64,000 nucleotides of DNA, from the NCBI RefSeq assembly GCF_024362325.1, contig NZ_CP101497.1, positions 2,589,679 through 2,653,678 of the forward strand, given 5' to 3'. Positions 55,839 through 64,000 of this stretch are shown here, one piece after another. How positions within the stretch are numbered: position 1 is the first letter of the stretch; the number at the start of each line of letters is the position of its first letter. The position numbers were made by a program, and so were the translations under genes. This DNA comes from Microcella humidisoli. GTDB taxonomy: Bacteria; Actinomycetota; Actinomycetes; Actinomycetales; Microbacteriaceae. The notes under the pieces are model-generated. The model was not told the origin of the DNA and made no database searches. It was given only the letters and a program-made list of their open reading frames with translations.

Positions 55839-57845
55839 ATGTCGGACCGACTAGATAGCCCTGGAGAGCACCTCCAGGGAGTAGACAAAGCCCTTGCTTG
55901 GGCTGCACTCGGATTGCGGGTACACCCTGTCCGAGAGAAGGACTCGTGGAGCGGAGACAAGCTCTTCGAGCGAAAGACTCCGTATCTGACTCGGGGTCTG
56001 ACGGATGCCATCACGAACCCGGAAGGCATCCGGGCTTGGTGGGCGGCACAGCCTGACGCTCTAGTGGGCGTCGTAGCTGACAGCACCGTCTGTGTCCTCG
56101 ATATCGACATGAACGCTGAAAAGGGCAAGGACGGATGGAACAGCCTGGTTGAGGCGGACCTGTCTGAGTTGCCCGACACTTTCAGCTACAAGACCAGCTC
56201 AGGCGGTGAGCATCACGTTTACCGTCACCCTCACGATGTGGAGTTGGGTCCTGCGGCTCCTGTGGTCATCTCTACTGGTGAGGTGTTGACGGACGTGGAC
56301 CGTCGAGCGGGACGTTCTTACTTCATTGCCTGGGGTGACTCGGTGCCGACATCACTAGACGAGCTGGCTCCAGCTCCAGAGTGGTTGTGCGTGCCGTCAA
56401 GCTCGATGTCTGAGTCTCCCTTCCACGGCTCTATTGCCGACTGGGTTAGGACTCTGCGTCCCGTCACTTCATACGAGGTCAGTGCTGCCAAGGTTCGATT
56501 CCCTAGGGGAGAGTTCGGTCATGACGAGATGATTCAGCGTCAGGCTGAGTTGGTGCGTCTCGCTGCTGAGGGGAAGGGTGGAGTAGCTGGGGCTTTGGAC
56601 CTGTTGCGTGCCCGTTGGCTTCAGGGTGAGTTCAATACGCCTGAGTATGCGGATGACTTTGACCGGTCTCTAGCTGGAGCCGTGCGCAAATTCGGGGGAA
56701 CTGGTGAGCCTGACTCTCCTGAGGTTGTTGAGGCCATGACTGACGAGTTGGCTAACGACTACTACATAAAGCTCAAGGCTCAACAGAAGGCTAAGCGTCG
56801 GCTTGCTTCCGAGAATTTCACCGGTACCGAATTCCCGAGCTGGGAAGAGATGGAAGCTGCTTCTCAGACCTTCCTCATTGAGGACCTCGTGCCTGAACAG
56901 GGCATGGTCTTCCTCATTGCCAAGCGCAACATTGGAAAGACGTTCCTCTACATTGACGCTATTTGCTCCATGGCTTTCGGGATGCGCTGGCTGGGTAAAG
57001 AGACCAAGCAGACCAAAACCATGGTGGTCATCGGTGAGGGATTCAACGGCTACGTTGACCGTCTGAAGGCGTGGTGTGAAGCTCACGGGGAGGACTTCGA
57101 AGAGCTGAAGAAGTGGGTCATTCCGGTACGCGGAGCGAATCTGAATAACGAGACGTCTCTTGAGCTTCTGCGTGAGAAGGCCAACGCTGAAGAGGTGGGT
57201 CTCATCATCTTTGACACGTTCGCCAACACGAGCGGTGGGACTGACGAGAATGACGCTGCCTTGAACAGCATGACGTTGGAGGCGGCTGTTGCGATTCGTG
57301 CTGAGGCCACCACTTGGTTCATTCACCACCCGCGTAGGAGTGACCAGGACACAGATGCTCCAATTGCCAGAGGCTCGGGAGCGCTCGATGGTAGAGCGGA
57401 CGTTGTGCTCACTATGTACCGAGACAAGAGCTTCAGTCCTACCAGCGGTTCAAAGCAGGAGTGGCTAGCGGTCTCCACTGAGGAAGACCACGCGGGCAAG
57501 AACCGTTCCGCCCGCACGGAGACCATCAGAGGTCTCTACTTGAATGAGGTTTCAGAGAATGCGGTGATGCGTCAGGTTGCCGGTGAAGGACTTTCTAAGC
57601 GTGTGCGTCGTGTGCGGGAGAAGCTTTCCGGTGTGATGACTCGGGCTGAATACCGTGACGAAACAGGTCTTAGTGAAGAAAGTGCGCGTCTTGATATTGA
57701 GGAGGCGGTAGAAGCTGGAGTGCTGGAGGTCTCGAGCGAGCGGGAGGGTCGTAAGCCAGCCACCTTCATGGTGAAGCGTCCAGTAGGCAACCACCTTGCG
57801 CTGGTCGCTTCAGTGCCTGTGCCCAAAAACGACGAAGCAGGCTAG
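55839..57845 (+). CDS. PrimPol-helicase replication protein
   Basis: 668 residues. The N-terminal primase/polymerase domain has the acidic catalytic motif VCVLDIDMNAEKGKDGW and YKTSSGGEHHVYRHP; the lead-in ALAWAALGLRVHPVRE is typical. The C-terminal RepA-like (AAA_25) ATPase has Walker A FLIAKRNIGKTFLYID and Walker B GLIIFDTFANTSGGTDEND, and a winged-helix end (MTRAEYRDETGLSEESARLD) follows. It likely primes and unwinds the excised element. I chose the ATG at 55839, with TTGGAG upstream. Codon use is less GC-rich than the core. Confidence 0.85.
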   Translation: MSDRLDSPGEHLQGVDKALAWAALGLRVHPVREKDSWSGDKLFERKTPYLTRGLTDAITNPEGIRAWWAAQPDALVGVVADSTVCVLDIDMNAEKGKDGWNSLVEADLSELPDTFSYKTSSGGEHHVYRHPHDVELGPAAPVVISTGEVLTDVDRRAGRSYFIAWGDSVPTSLDELAPAPEWLCVPSSSMSESPFHGSIADWVRTLRPVTSYEVSAAKVRFPRGEFGHDEMIQRQAELVRLAAEGKGGVAGALDLLRARWLQGEFNTPEYADDFDRSLAGAVRKFGGTGEPDSPEVVEAMTDELANDYYIKLKAQQKAKRRLASENFTGTEFPSWEEMEAASQTFLIEDLVPEQGMVFLIAKRNIGKTFLYIDAICSMAFGMRWLGKETKQTKTMVVIGEGFNGYVDRLKAWCEAHGEDFEELKKWVIPVRGANLNNETSLELLREKANAEEVGLIIFDTFANTSGGTDENDAALNSMTLEAAVAIRAEATTWFIHHPRRSDQDTDAPIARGSGALDGRADVVLTMYRDKSFSPTSGSKQEWLAVSTEEDHAGKNRSARTETIRGLYLNEVSENAVMRQVAGEGLSKRVRRVREKLSGVMTRAEYRDETGLSEESARLDIEEAVEAGVLEVSSEREGRKPATFMVKRPVGNHLALVASVPVPKNDEAG

Positions 57846-57850
57846 TTGTC

Positions 57851-57906
57851 CAATGCAAAGAGAAGACCCCCGGCCTACTTACCTAGGTCCGGGGGTCTTT
57901 GCATTG
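57851..57906. terminator. Bidirectional terminator between PrimPol and Lsr2 genes
   Basis: AGACCCCCGG (57864-57873) pairs with CCGGGGGTCT (57889-57898), and CAATGCAAAG outside pairs with CTTTGCATTG. T- and A-rich flanks on both sides suit termination of both convergent genes. Confidence 0.85.
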
Positions 57907-57910
57907 CTGG

Positions 57911-58255
57911 TTAACGGTTCTCTGGAGCCATTCTGTAGGCGTTCGTGAGAGATTTGGAAAGTCTTCCGCGTGGATTGGCAGGGATGTTGTTGATTCGTGC
58001 CCATTCCCGCACTGCTGCGGCATCCAAGTCAGAGGCAGAGCGGATAGGCGCCGTCGTGCCTTTGGCGGGCTCAGGTTCCGCGTTCGCAATAAACGGGGTG
58101 ATTGCGTCATCAAGAGCCGTTGCGCTCTTCTCAGACAGGTCGAGGTTGTAGGTCTTCCCCTTGTAGCTGAGTGAGACCTCTACGGCTCCGCCAGAGATTT
58201 CCTCTCCAGTGAAGTCATCGGTGATGAGGGTGGTTTCAATCTTCTTCTTCGCCAT
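57911..58255 (-). CDS. Lsr2-like nucleoid protein
   Basis: 114 residues: an N-terminal dimerisation part (TLITDDFTGEEI, VSLSYKGKTYNLDLSEKSA) and a C-terminal DNA-binding part with VREWARINNIPANPRGRLSK, the Lsr2 helix and AT-hook-like RGR. Lsr2 proteins silence AT-rich foreign DNA; a copy carried by the element may control its own cargo or counter host silencing. I chose the ATG at 58255. Confidence 0.9.
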   Translation of the reverse strand: MAKKKIETTLITDDFTGEEISGGAVEVSLSYKGKTYNLDLSEKSATALDDAITPFIANAEPEPAKGTTAPIRSASDLDAAAVREWARINNIPANPRGRLSKSLTNAYRMAPENR

Positions 58256-58301
58256 GAACTCACAATATCCACGCCAATCGAAACGCGCCATGCTAACGCC
58301 C

Positions 58302-58343
58302 TGTGGAAAATATGGGGATAACTAGGTTGAACCTTGTGGATGA
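58302..58343. other. Cluster of DnaA-box-like 9-mers, possible origin
   Basis: TGTGGAAAA (58302), TGGGGATAA (58313) and TGTGGATGA (58335) each differ by one base from the DnaA box TGTGGATAA, all in the same direction within 42 bp. They lie upstream of the lsr2-like gene and near the integrase in an element that encodes its own replication protein. Confidence 0.4.
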
Positions 58344-58447
58344 ACCGGATTACACACCCTTAAATGGGCGGAAATGGGCGGAAACAAGCGCGTGTGGGCA
58401 AAGGGCAGACCGATTTGTCTAGGCTCAGTTGCGTCAGGGGCCCCGCC

Positions 58448-58547
58448 TAGAATGGTGCTGTCTTCGAATTTCGAAGGAGATTCGGGCCACACGGTTCGGG
58501 TGCAAAACAAGACGACCCCGCTGACCGGGGTGCGGTCTAGCGGGGTC
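58448..58547 (+). promoter_or_regulatory. Promoter, operator palindrome and leader hairpin
   Basis: TAGAAT (58448-58453) is a good -10. Nine nt later CTTCGAA-T-TTCGAAG (58462-58476) is a perfect 15-bp palindrome where a repressor would block start. In the leader, GACCCCGCT (58514-58522) pairs with AGCGGGGTC (58539-58547), but ACCCC can instead pair with GGGGT at 58527-58531, so two folds compete. It serves the small gene at 58628. Confidence 0.5.
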
Positions 58548-58627
58548 ACGTTCTTGGCGGAACCAGACAACACTAGCGCGGCATCCTGGATTTAGCACCA
58601 GTCGTCTTCGAGCAACGGAGCAAAAAG

Positions 58628-58792
58628 ATGAAGTTGGTTGAAGGCACTCCTGCCCCTTTCACCGGGGTCTACCGGGCGGTCACTGAGAACGGTGAGCTGC
58701 TTGACCTGTCGGTCAAGCTGTCCCGTTTCGAGCCCCTGCCCCGCGCCATTGAAGGGTCATGCTGGCAGCTCGAAAGGCTGACAGCGGCCTAG
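58628..58792 (+). CDS. Small phage-type protein, function unknown
   Basis: 54 residues (MKLVEGTPAPFTGVYRAVTE at the start, WQLERLTAA at the end), from an ATG with GGAGCAAAAAG upstream. There is no domain I know. A strong terminator follows and a promoter-operator precedes, so it is probably expressed alone. It may be a control protein such as an excision factor, but there is no direct evidence. Confidence 0.6.
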   Translation: MKLVEGTPAPFTGVYRAVTENGELLDLSVKLSRFEPLPRAIEGSCWQLERLTAA

Positions 58793-58796
58793 CGGC

Positions 58797-58840
58797 GAAC
58801 GGAAGCCCCCGGTTGAAACTGACCGGGGGCCTCTCCGTTC
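58797..58840. terminator. Bidirectional terminator between the small gene and the integrase
   Basis: AGCCCCCGGT (58804-58813) pairs with ACCGGGGGC (58822-58830), with GAACGGA outside pairing with TCCGTTC. It lies between the convergent small gene and integrase gene. Confidence 0.85.
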
Positions 58841-58844
58841 CCAG

Positions 58845-60458
58845 CTACCGAGCTTCGACCGAAATGCGGGTGTCGATTGCCCCGCGTCCCGTTGACAGCT
58901 TCACGATGAACGAGCCACGGAGAATCTCCCGCCTCTTCTCAACGGGAGTTCCTTCCCAAGCTTCGTAACCCTTTGCCCACCCAATAGCGGGCTTCCAGAA
59001 AGCAGCCCGCTGCTCAGCCGTGGATCCCTCAGCAATGGAGGCTTCGATGTCGTCGTAGTTCGGCAGACCCTGCATGTAGGCCAGGAATTCAGAGAGCGCA
59101 CCACCCTCAGCACTGAGCGCGGTGAGTCGGTCTCGTTCGATTTCGAGCGCTTCCCGCTCCCCCTTCAAGACCTTCAGCCGAGCTTTGAAAGCGGTCTGCT
59201 CGTCCACTAAGTCAGGGTCTGCAAGCAGTGCCTGAACATGCTCAATCTGACGGAACTTCTCTCCCAGGGCTGCGTAGATTGCGGTGATTCTTTCCCGGTC
59301 GTACCCGCCACCGGATACGGTCACGCGCTCTTCTGCAATGGCTTTCAGGGCTTCGTTGGTCACCCATTCGTCTGCCTCTGTGACGCGCACCGTAGCGTGC
59401 CCGCTGGTGTTGCCGGGGGTGTTCGATTTGCGGCACCGGTAGACGTGGTAGCTGTACTTGTAGACCTTCCCCTTGACCGTGCTCTTGGCACCGACAGAGC
59501 CCGCGCTCAGCGGGTTCCCGCAGGGGCAGAGCATGACACCGGAGAGAAGGTTGGTGGCTTTCTGTCCGGGCTTCTGCTTCCGGGCAGGGTTCGCTAGGAA
59601 TGCCTCCATTGCGTCGAGCCGTTCACGGCTGACGATTGCGGGGAGTCCATCGGAGGCAAGCTCTTCACCTTTGTGCGTGAGGATGCCAGCCATGCGGGGG
59701 TTGGTGAGGATGCGCTTGATTGCTTCTGTGGTGAACATGCCGTCATGTTCGACTCGTTCCCGGCCACCGGTCCCCCGCTTCTTGCTGGAGCGGCCTGCGT
59801 CCGTCGTTTTGTGCCCGCGTGCGTTCCAGTCCCGAGCAACCTTGTAGAGCGTCCAGGGGGCCTGCTGACGGTCTTCCGGTGACAGGGTGTCGGGTGCGTC
59901 GAGCATGCGGCTGTAGGCGGTTCTGATTAGCTCAGCTTCGTCTGTGCGGAGCGTGAGCCTGTCGGTCTCGAAGCCAAAGACGCGGTTGCCTACGAGCGGC
60001 AGACCCAGGTTGAGTCGGTCGTTGACGCTGCGTCGAGCGCGCTCAGCCTTCAGACCGGACTCCAGCTCTGCAAGGGCTGCGAACAGAGCTGCGTTGAATG
60101 CGCCGGTTGCAGTGGTCGGGTCGATTTCTCCGGTGGCCAGGGTGTGCCAGCGGACCTTGGCTTGGATGCTTGCGCGGCGGATTGCGAAGCTTTCCACGTC
60201 GTTGCGTGCGAGTCGGTCCACAGCTACTGCAAGCACAAGGTCTGTGCGTCCGTCTTCGATGGTCAGCAGCAGGTCACGAAAGCCGGGGCGTTGTTTTCCG
60301 GAGTAGCCAGATATGTCGTTGTCTGAGTGCTCAGCAACGATTTCAGCGCCAAGCTTGGCAGCGAGAGCCCGCAGGTTCTCTAGCTGATTCTCGACAGACG
60401 GAATGTTTGCGTCCTCTTGGGAGATACGCGCGTACAGGGCAGCACGAGGTGTTTTCAT
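58845..60458 (-). CDS. Large serine integrase
   Basis: 537 residues. The catalytic domain opens [15 protein letters not shown] (Ser nucleophile at residue 13), with [14 protein letters not shown]. The recombinase domain follows ([40 protein letters not shown]), then a zinc ribbon ([11 protein letters not shown] with YRCRKSN) and a coiled-coil region near 430-480. It joins attP to attB in the lepA 3' end. The ATG at 60456-60458 overlaps the lepA stop (ATGA), so after insertion it can be read from the lepA transcript. Confidence 0.95.
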   Translation of the reverse strand: MKTPRAALYARISQEDANIPSVENQLENLRALAAKLGAEIVAEHSDNDISGYSGKQRPGFRDLLLTIEDGRTDLVLAVAVDRLARNDVESFAIRRASIQAKVRWHTLATGEIDPTTATGAFNAALFAALAELESGLKAERARRSVNDRLNLGLPLVGNRVFGFETDRLTLRTDEAELIRTAYSRMLDAPDTLSPEDRQQAPWTLYKVARDWNARGHKTTDAGRSSKKRGTGGRERVEHDGMFTTEAIKRILTNPRMAGILTHKGEELASDGLPAIVSRERLDAMEAFLANPARKQKPGQKATNLLSGVMLCPCGNPLSAGSVGAKSTVKGKVYKYSYHVYRCRKSNTPGNTSGHATVRVTEADEWVTNEALKAIAEERVTVSGGGYDRERITAIYAALGEKFRQIEHVQALLADPDLVDEQTAFKARLKVLKGEREALEIERDRLTALSAEGGALSEFLAYMQGLPNYDDIEASIAEGSTAEQRAAFWKPAIGWAKGYEAWEGTPVEKRREILRGSFIVKLSTGRGAIDTRISVEAR

Positions 60459-60490
60459 TGCCCCTTTTTAGTCTCGACATCGCCCGAGAG
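60455..60490 (-). mobile_element. attL: lepA/integrase junction
   Basis: On the minus strand the lepA codons run GCGCTCTCGGGC, then the central GA (60480-60481), then element DNA TGTCGAGACTAAAAAGGGGC and AATG. GGGGCAATG mirrors CATTGCCCC of copy 3. The arms sit exactly 15 nt from the GA on each side when the two ends are joined. Confidence 0.85.
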
Positions 60491-62326
60491 CGCCGCGATG
60501 AACGCCTCTTGCGGCACCTCGACGCGGCCCACCATCTTCATGCGCTTCTTGCCCTCTTTCTGCTTCTCGAGCAGCTTGCGCTTGCGGGTGATGTCACCGC
60601 CATAGCACTTGGCCAGAACGTCTTTGCGCATCGCGCTGATCGACTCGCGCGCGATGATGCGGGCCCCGATGGCGGCCTGAATCGGCACCTCGAACTGCTG
60701 GCGCGGGATGAGCTTCTTGAGGCGCTCCGTCATGAGCACGCCGTAGGCGTACGCCTTCTCGCGGTGCACGATCGCGCTGAACGCGTCGACCGCCTCGCCC
60801 TGCAGCAGAATGTCGACCTTGACGAGGTCGGCCTCCTGATCGCCCGCGGGCTCGTAGTCGAGGCTCGCGTAGCCGGCCGTCTTGCTCTTCAGCTGATCGA
60901 AGAAGTCGAACACGATCTCACCGAGGGGCATCGTGTACTTGATCTCGACGCGATCCTCACCGAGGTAGTCCATGCCGATGAGCGAGCCGCGGCGGCTCTG
61001 GCACAACTCCATGATCGTGCCGACATAGTCTTTCGGGGCCAGAATCGCCGCGCGCACCATGGGCTCGCTCACCGCGGCGATCTTCGCGCCGGTCGGGAAC
61101 TCGCTCGGGTTCGTGACCGTGAACTGCTTCTTGTCGTCGGTCGTCACCTCGTAGGTCACGCTCGGCGCCGTCGAGATCAGGTCGAGGCCGAACTCGCGCT
61201 CGAGGCGCTCGGTCACGATCTCGAGGTGCAGCAGCCCCAAGAACCCGCAGCGGAAGCCGAAGCCCAGCGCGACCGAGGTCTCGGGCTCGTAGTTGAGCGA
61301 GGCGTCCGAGAGCTTGAGCTTGTCGAGCGCCTCGCGCAGCACCGGGTAGTCGCTGCCGTCGATCGGATACAGCCCCGAGAAGACCATGGGCTTCGGGTCG
61401 GTGTAGCCCGCGAGCGCCGTCGCCGCCGGCTTCTGCGCGTTCGTGACGGTGTCGCCGACCTTCGACTGGCGCACATCCTTCACGCCCGTGATCAAGTAGC
61501 CGACCTCGCCGACGCCGAGTCCCTTGCTGGGGGTCGGCTCGGGCGCGCTGACGCCGATTTCGAGCAGCTCATGCGTTGCCCGCGTTGACATCATCTGGAT
61601 GCGTTCCCGCGGGCTCAGCCGGCCATCCACCATGCGCACATAGGTGACGACGCCGCGGTACGAGTCGTACACCGAATCGAAGATCATTGCGCGGGCGGGG
61701 GCATTCGGGTCGCCCGTCGGTGCAGGAATCTGCCGCACAACCTCGTCGAGCAGCCCCTCGACGCCCATGCCGGTCTTGCCGCTCACACGCAGCACCTGAT
61801 CGGGGTCGCCGCCGATGAGCCCCGCGAGCTCTTTCGCGTACTTGTCGGGGTCGGCCGCCGGCAGGTCGATCTTGTTGAGCACCGGGATGATCGTCAGATC
61901 ATTCTCAAGCGCCAGGTAGAGGTTCGCCAGCGTCTGGGCCTCGATGCCCTGCGCCGCATCGACGAGCAGGATGGCGCCCTCGCACGCGGCGAGCGAGCGG
62001 CTCACCTCGTAGGTGAAGTCGACGTGCCCAGGGGTGTCGATCATGTTGAGCGCGTACGTGACGGGCTTGCCACCCTCGGCGGGAGCAAGCGCCCAGGGCA
62101 TGCGCACCGCCTGGCTCTTGATCGTGATGCCGCGCTCGCGCTCGATATCCATGCGGTCGAGGTACTGCGCGCGCATATCGCGGTCGCTGACGACACCCGT
62201 GATGCCGAGCATGCGGTCGGCGAGGGTCGACTTGCCGTGGTCGATGTGCGCGATGATGCAGAAGTTGCGGATCAGCGTCGGGTCGGTCGCGGCAGGGGCG
62301 AGCGGCGTGAGGGCGCGAGGAGACAT
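60455..62326 (-). CDS. lepA: Elongation factor 4 (LepA), 3' end rewritten by the element
   Basis: 623 residues. G motifs: [39 protein letters not shown] and [13 protein letters not shown]-terminal EF4-specific domain with [20 protein letters not shown] and [20 protein letters not shown]. It acts on stalled or misplaced ribosomes. The last residues, [10 protein letters not shown], are partly encoded by the inserted element; the attachment copies show the earlier end was SGD(V/T)E followed by a Lys-rich tail. Essential motifs are intact. Confidence 0.97.
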   Translation of the reverse strand: MSPRALTPLAPAATDPTLIRNFCIIAHIDHGKSTLADRMLGITGVVSDRDMRAQYLDRMDIERERGITIKSQAVRMPWALAPAEGGKPVTYALNMIDTPGHVDFTYEVSRSLAACEGAILLVDAAQGIEAQTLANLYLALENDLTIIPVLNKIDLPAADPDKYAKELAGLIGGDPDQVLRVSGKTGMGVEGLLDEVVRQIPAPTGDPNAPARAMIFDSVYDSYRGVVTYVRMVDGRLSPRERIQMMSTRATHELLEIGVSAPEPTPSKGLGVGEVGYLITGVKDVRQSKVGDTVTNAQKPAATALAGYTDPKPMVFSGLYPIDGSDYPVLREALDKLKLSDASLNYEPETSVALGFGFRCGFLGLLHLEIVTERLEREFGLDLISTAPSVTYEVTTDDKKQFTVTNPSEFPTGAKIAAVSEPMVRAAILAPKDYVGTIMELCQSRRGSLIGMDYLGEDRVEIKYTMPLGEIVFDFFDQLKSKTAGYASLDYEPAGDQEADLVKVDILLQGEAVDAFSAIVHREKAYAYGVLMTERLKKLIPRQQFEVPIQAAIGARIIARESISAMRKDVLAKCYGGDITRKRKLLEKQKEGKKRMKMVGRVEVPQEAFIAALSGDVETKKGQ

Positions 62327-62542
62327 TTGGTGCCATTCTCCCATGAGGCTGGGCGGCTGGCAGACAGTCGAGTGGCCGACAGCGCAGAGCACCTGGTAAC
62401 GTAAGCGGTTGGCTTGCGTGTCAGAAAGCCCTCTCTCTTTCGACACGGAATGCGGCTGGGAATTTCGCCGCGATGCTCGCATCGCACCGGCACCCCACCC
62501 CGGCCGCACAAACACACCGTTCATCTCGAAGAAAGCACCCAC

Positions 62543-62803
62543 GTGGCAAACATCAAGTCGCAGATCAAGCGCATCAAGACCAACCTCAAGGCGCAGGAGC
62601 GCAACAAGGCCGTCAAGAGCGAGCTCAAGACCGCCATCCGTCGCACCAACGAGGCTGTCGCCTCGGGCGACAAGGCCGCCGCCGAGGCCGCCCTCAAGAC
62701 GGCGACCAAGAAGCTCGACAAGGCCGTGAGCAAGGGCGTCATCCACGAGAACCAGGCGGCGAACCGCAAGTCGTCGATCTCGAAGAAGGTCGCGGCGCTC
62801 TAG
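62543..62803 (+). CDS. rpsT: 30S ribosomal protein S20
   Basis: 86 residues, highly basic: [20 protein letters not shown] at the start and [13 protein letters not shown] at the end. The GTG at 62543 is used. It is divergent from lepA, the usual actinobacterial order. Confidence 0.97.
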   Translation: MANIKSQIKRIKTNLKAQERNKAVKSELKTAIRRTNEAVASGDKAAAEAALKTATKKLDKAVSKGVIHENQAANRKSSISKKVAAL

Positions 62804-62808
62804 CCCCA

Positions 62809-62866
62809 CCCCGCACTTCTCGACGCCCTCGCCGGTTCGCCGGCGGGGGTGTCGTGCTGTGCGGGG
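62809..62866. terminator. Bidirectional terminator between rpsT and holA
   Basis: GCCGG-TTCG-CCGGC forms the core at 62831-62844, CGACGCCCTC with GGGGTGTCG extends it, and CCCCGCAC (62809-62816) pairs with GTGCGGGG (62859-62866) outside. It lies between convergent genes. Confidence 0.85.
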
Positions 62867-62881
62867 CCGAACGACGGCGCG

Positions 62882-63826
62882 TTACAGCTCGAGGCCGCGG
62901 TCGGCCACGACGCGCACGAGCGACTCGACCGCGTAAACCGGATCGCGCCCCGCGCCCTTGACGGCGGCATCGGTCTCGGCCGCCATGAGAATCGCGCGGC
63001 CGAGCCCCTCCTCCGTCCAGCCCTGCAAGTCGCGCCGAGCACGATCGACCTGCCAGGGCGCGAGTCCGAGCTGCGAGGCCACCTGGCCGCCCGAGCCGCG
63101 TGTGCCGCCGACCTTCGCCATGGTGCGCAGCTTCATCGCGAAGGCGGCGACCATCGGCACGGGGTCGGCGCCGGTCGCGAGCGCGTGCCGCAGCAGCCCC
63201 AGAGCCTCGCCATGCCGGCCCGCGATGGCGGCATCGGCGACGGCGAACGCGTTGACCTCGACGCGACCGCCGTAGTACTTCTCGACCGTCTGCTCGGTGA
63301 TCTCGCCGTCGGTGTCGGCGAGCAGCTGCTGGCATGCGCCGGCGAGCTCGGCGAGGTCGTCGGTGAAGGCGCTCACGAGAGAACGCAGCGCTCCGGGAGC
63401 GATCGGGCGGCCGGCGTGCCGAAACTCGGCGGCCGCGAAGTCGGCGCGGTCGTTGTCGCGCGTGAGCGCGGCGCACACGACCTCGATACCGCCGCCCGTG
63501 CCCTGCCGGATGGCGTCGAGCAGCTTCTTGCCGCGCACTCCCCCGCCGTGGCGAATGAGCACGACGACCTCGTCGGCGGGCGCGGCGATGTACTCGAGGG
63601 CCTCCTCGAGGAAGGCGTCGTTCATGGTCGCGGCCGCGTCGACGCGGATCAGCCGCGGTTCGCCGAAGAGCGACGGGCTCGCGAGGGTGATGAGCTCGCC
63701 GGGAGCGTAGGCGTCGGCTCGCAGGTCGTGCACCTCGAGGCTCGGGTCCTGCTCGCGCAGGGCATCCCGCAACTGACGGCTGGCGCGCTCGGCGAGGAAG
63801 TCTTCCGGGCCGCTCACGAGGATCAC
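62882..63826 (-). CDS. holA: DNA polymerase III subunit delta
   Basis: 314 residues. The clamp-loader delta start ILVSGPEDFLAERASRQLRD is followed by VLIRHGGGVRGKKLLDAIR and YYGGRVEVNAFAVADAAIAG. It opens the sliding clamp. The usable start is GTG at 63824-63826. An open stretch in the same frame continues upstream (AKKPAGSARV near 63880-63900) without a start codon, see findings. Confidence 0.93.
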   Translation of the reverse strand: MILVSGPEDFLAERASRQLRDALREQDPSLEVHDLRADAYAPGELITLASPSLFGEPRLIRVDAAATMNDAFLEEALEYIAAPADEVVVLIRHGGGVRGKKLLDAIRQGTGGGIEVVCAALTRDNDRADFAAAEFRHAGRPIAPGALRSLVSAFTDDLAELAGACQQLLADTDGEITEQTVEKYYGGRVEVNAFAVADAAIAGRHGEALGLLRHALATGADPVPMVAAFAMKLRTMAKVGGTRGSGGQVASQLGLAPWQVDRARRDLQGWTEEGLGRAILMAAETDAAVKGAGRDPVYAVESLVRVVADRGLEL

Positions 63827-63924
63827 CGGCGCCGCGCGGATCTGGTGCCACGCGAGCTGCGGGATGCTCGCCGCGACCCGCGCGGATCCGGCGGGTTTCT
63901 TCGCGCGGCCATGCCCGCCAGCCC

Positions 63925-64000
63925 CTATCGAGGCGGGCCGACGTCGCCGCCCTCGAGTGCGCCCCTCTCGACCGCGCCCCGTTCCACCCAGAGCCGCAGC
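63925..64000 (-). CDS. ComEC-like competence protein, C-terminal end (cut by window edge)
   Basis: The last 24 codons of a minus-strand frame end VGPPR with TAG at 63925-63927. The position directly upstream of holA is that of comEC in actinobacteria. No domain is visible in so short a piece, so the call rests on gene order. Confidence 0.5.
   Translation of the reverse strand, partial: LRLWVERGAVERGALEGGDVGPPR

Noticed and set aside
58374..58595. Plus-strand 73-codon frame in the leader before the small phage-type gene
   Set aside because: It overlaps the promoter, operator palindrome and hairpin, and has no ribosome site or recognisable sequence.

Overview
The window is high-GC (about 70%) DNA from an actinobacterium, most likely a member of the Microbacteriaceae. 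The evidence is gene order (rpsT/lepA, hrcA-dnaJ-rsmE-HIT-phoH-ybeY-corC-era, recO-uppS-glyS, nrtR-nadABC), frequent GTG starts, and 4-bp GTGA/ATGA overlaps. I see no tRNA, rRNA or CRISPR array. All calls come from reading the sequence and from recalled family features; no search was run.

Core region, 1-44.4 kb. On the minus strand there is the start of an AbiEi-type HTH gene at the left edge, then glyS, uppS, recO, and an NAD block (cysteine desulfurase, nadC, nadB, nadA, nrtR). A plus-strand set follows (TRIC-like channel, ECF41/SigJ-type sigma factor, NAD(P)-binding protein, large membrane protein). Next come leuA with a readable leucine leader peptide, a two-component system with a small gene wedged between kinase and regulator, and the era-to-hrcA block with a CIRCE element. 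After that are two DUF4870 genes, hemW, a HAD hydrolase, truB, a ketopantoate reductase, a deoxyribose block (SorC regulator, deoC, a full aldehyde dehydrogenase and a truncated one), a ROK kinase, an MFS transporter, a Tat-lipoprotein amine oxidase, ribF and two DUF1990 genes.

A dispersed repeat marks the first 31.6 kb. CTCCACAATTCAGGAG is always followed by its inverted partner CTCCTGAATTGTGGAG. There are seven pairs; five have a spacer of 65-66 nt although the spacers are unrelated. Pairs lie between genes and also inside recO, uppS, nadB and the cysteine desulfurase gene, where they are read as short in-frame peptides. I do not recognise this family.

Genomic island, 44.4-60.5 kb. A large serine integrase gene starts on the stop codon of lepA, and the lepA 3' end has been replaced. 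Three lepA-tail copies at 44.45, 44.90 and 45.45 kb each carry the same kind of phage-side arm. From the two outer junctions I can rebuild attP with exactly 15 + 15 nt around a central GA, and an attB that restores an intact LepA C-terminus. The main element (45464-60480, about 15 kb, lower GC) carries a resolvase, acquired metabolic and resistance-like genes (including an APH(3'')-like kinase), an unknown gene paired with a PIN nuclease, a PrimPol-helicase replication protein, an Lsr2-like protein and the integrase. I see no capsid or conjugation genes. Between the three distal tail copies lie two single genes, one a DUF1851/Tdi1-type immunity-like protein. Each starts 10-17 nt after a lepA tail, so the array looks like one-gene cassettes that share a lepA-derived att site.

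Right edge, 60.5-64 kb. lepA, rpsT, holA and the last codons of a comEC-like gene follow the usual actinobacterial order.
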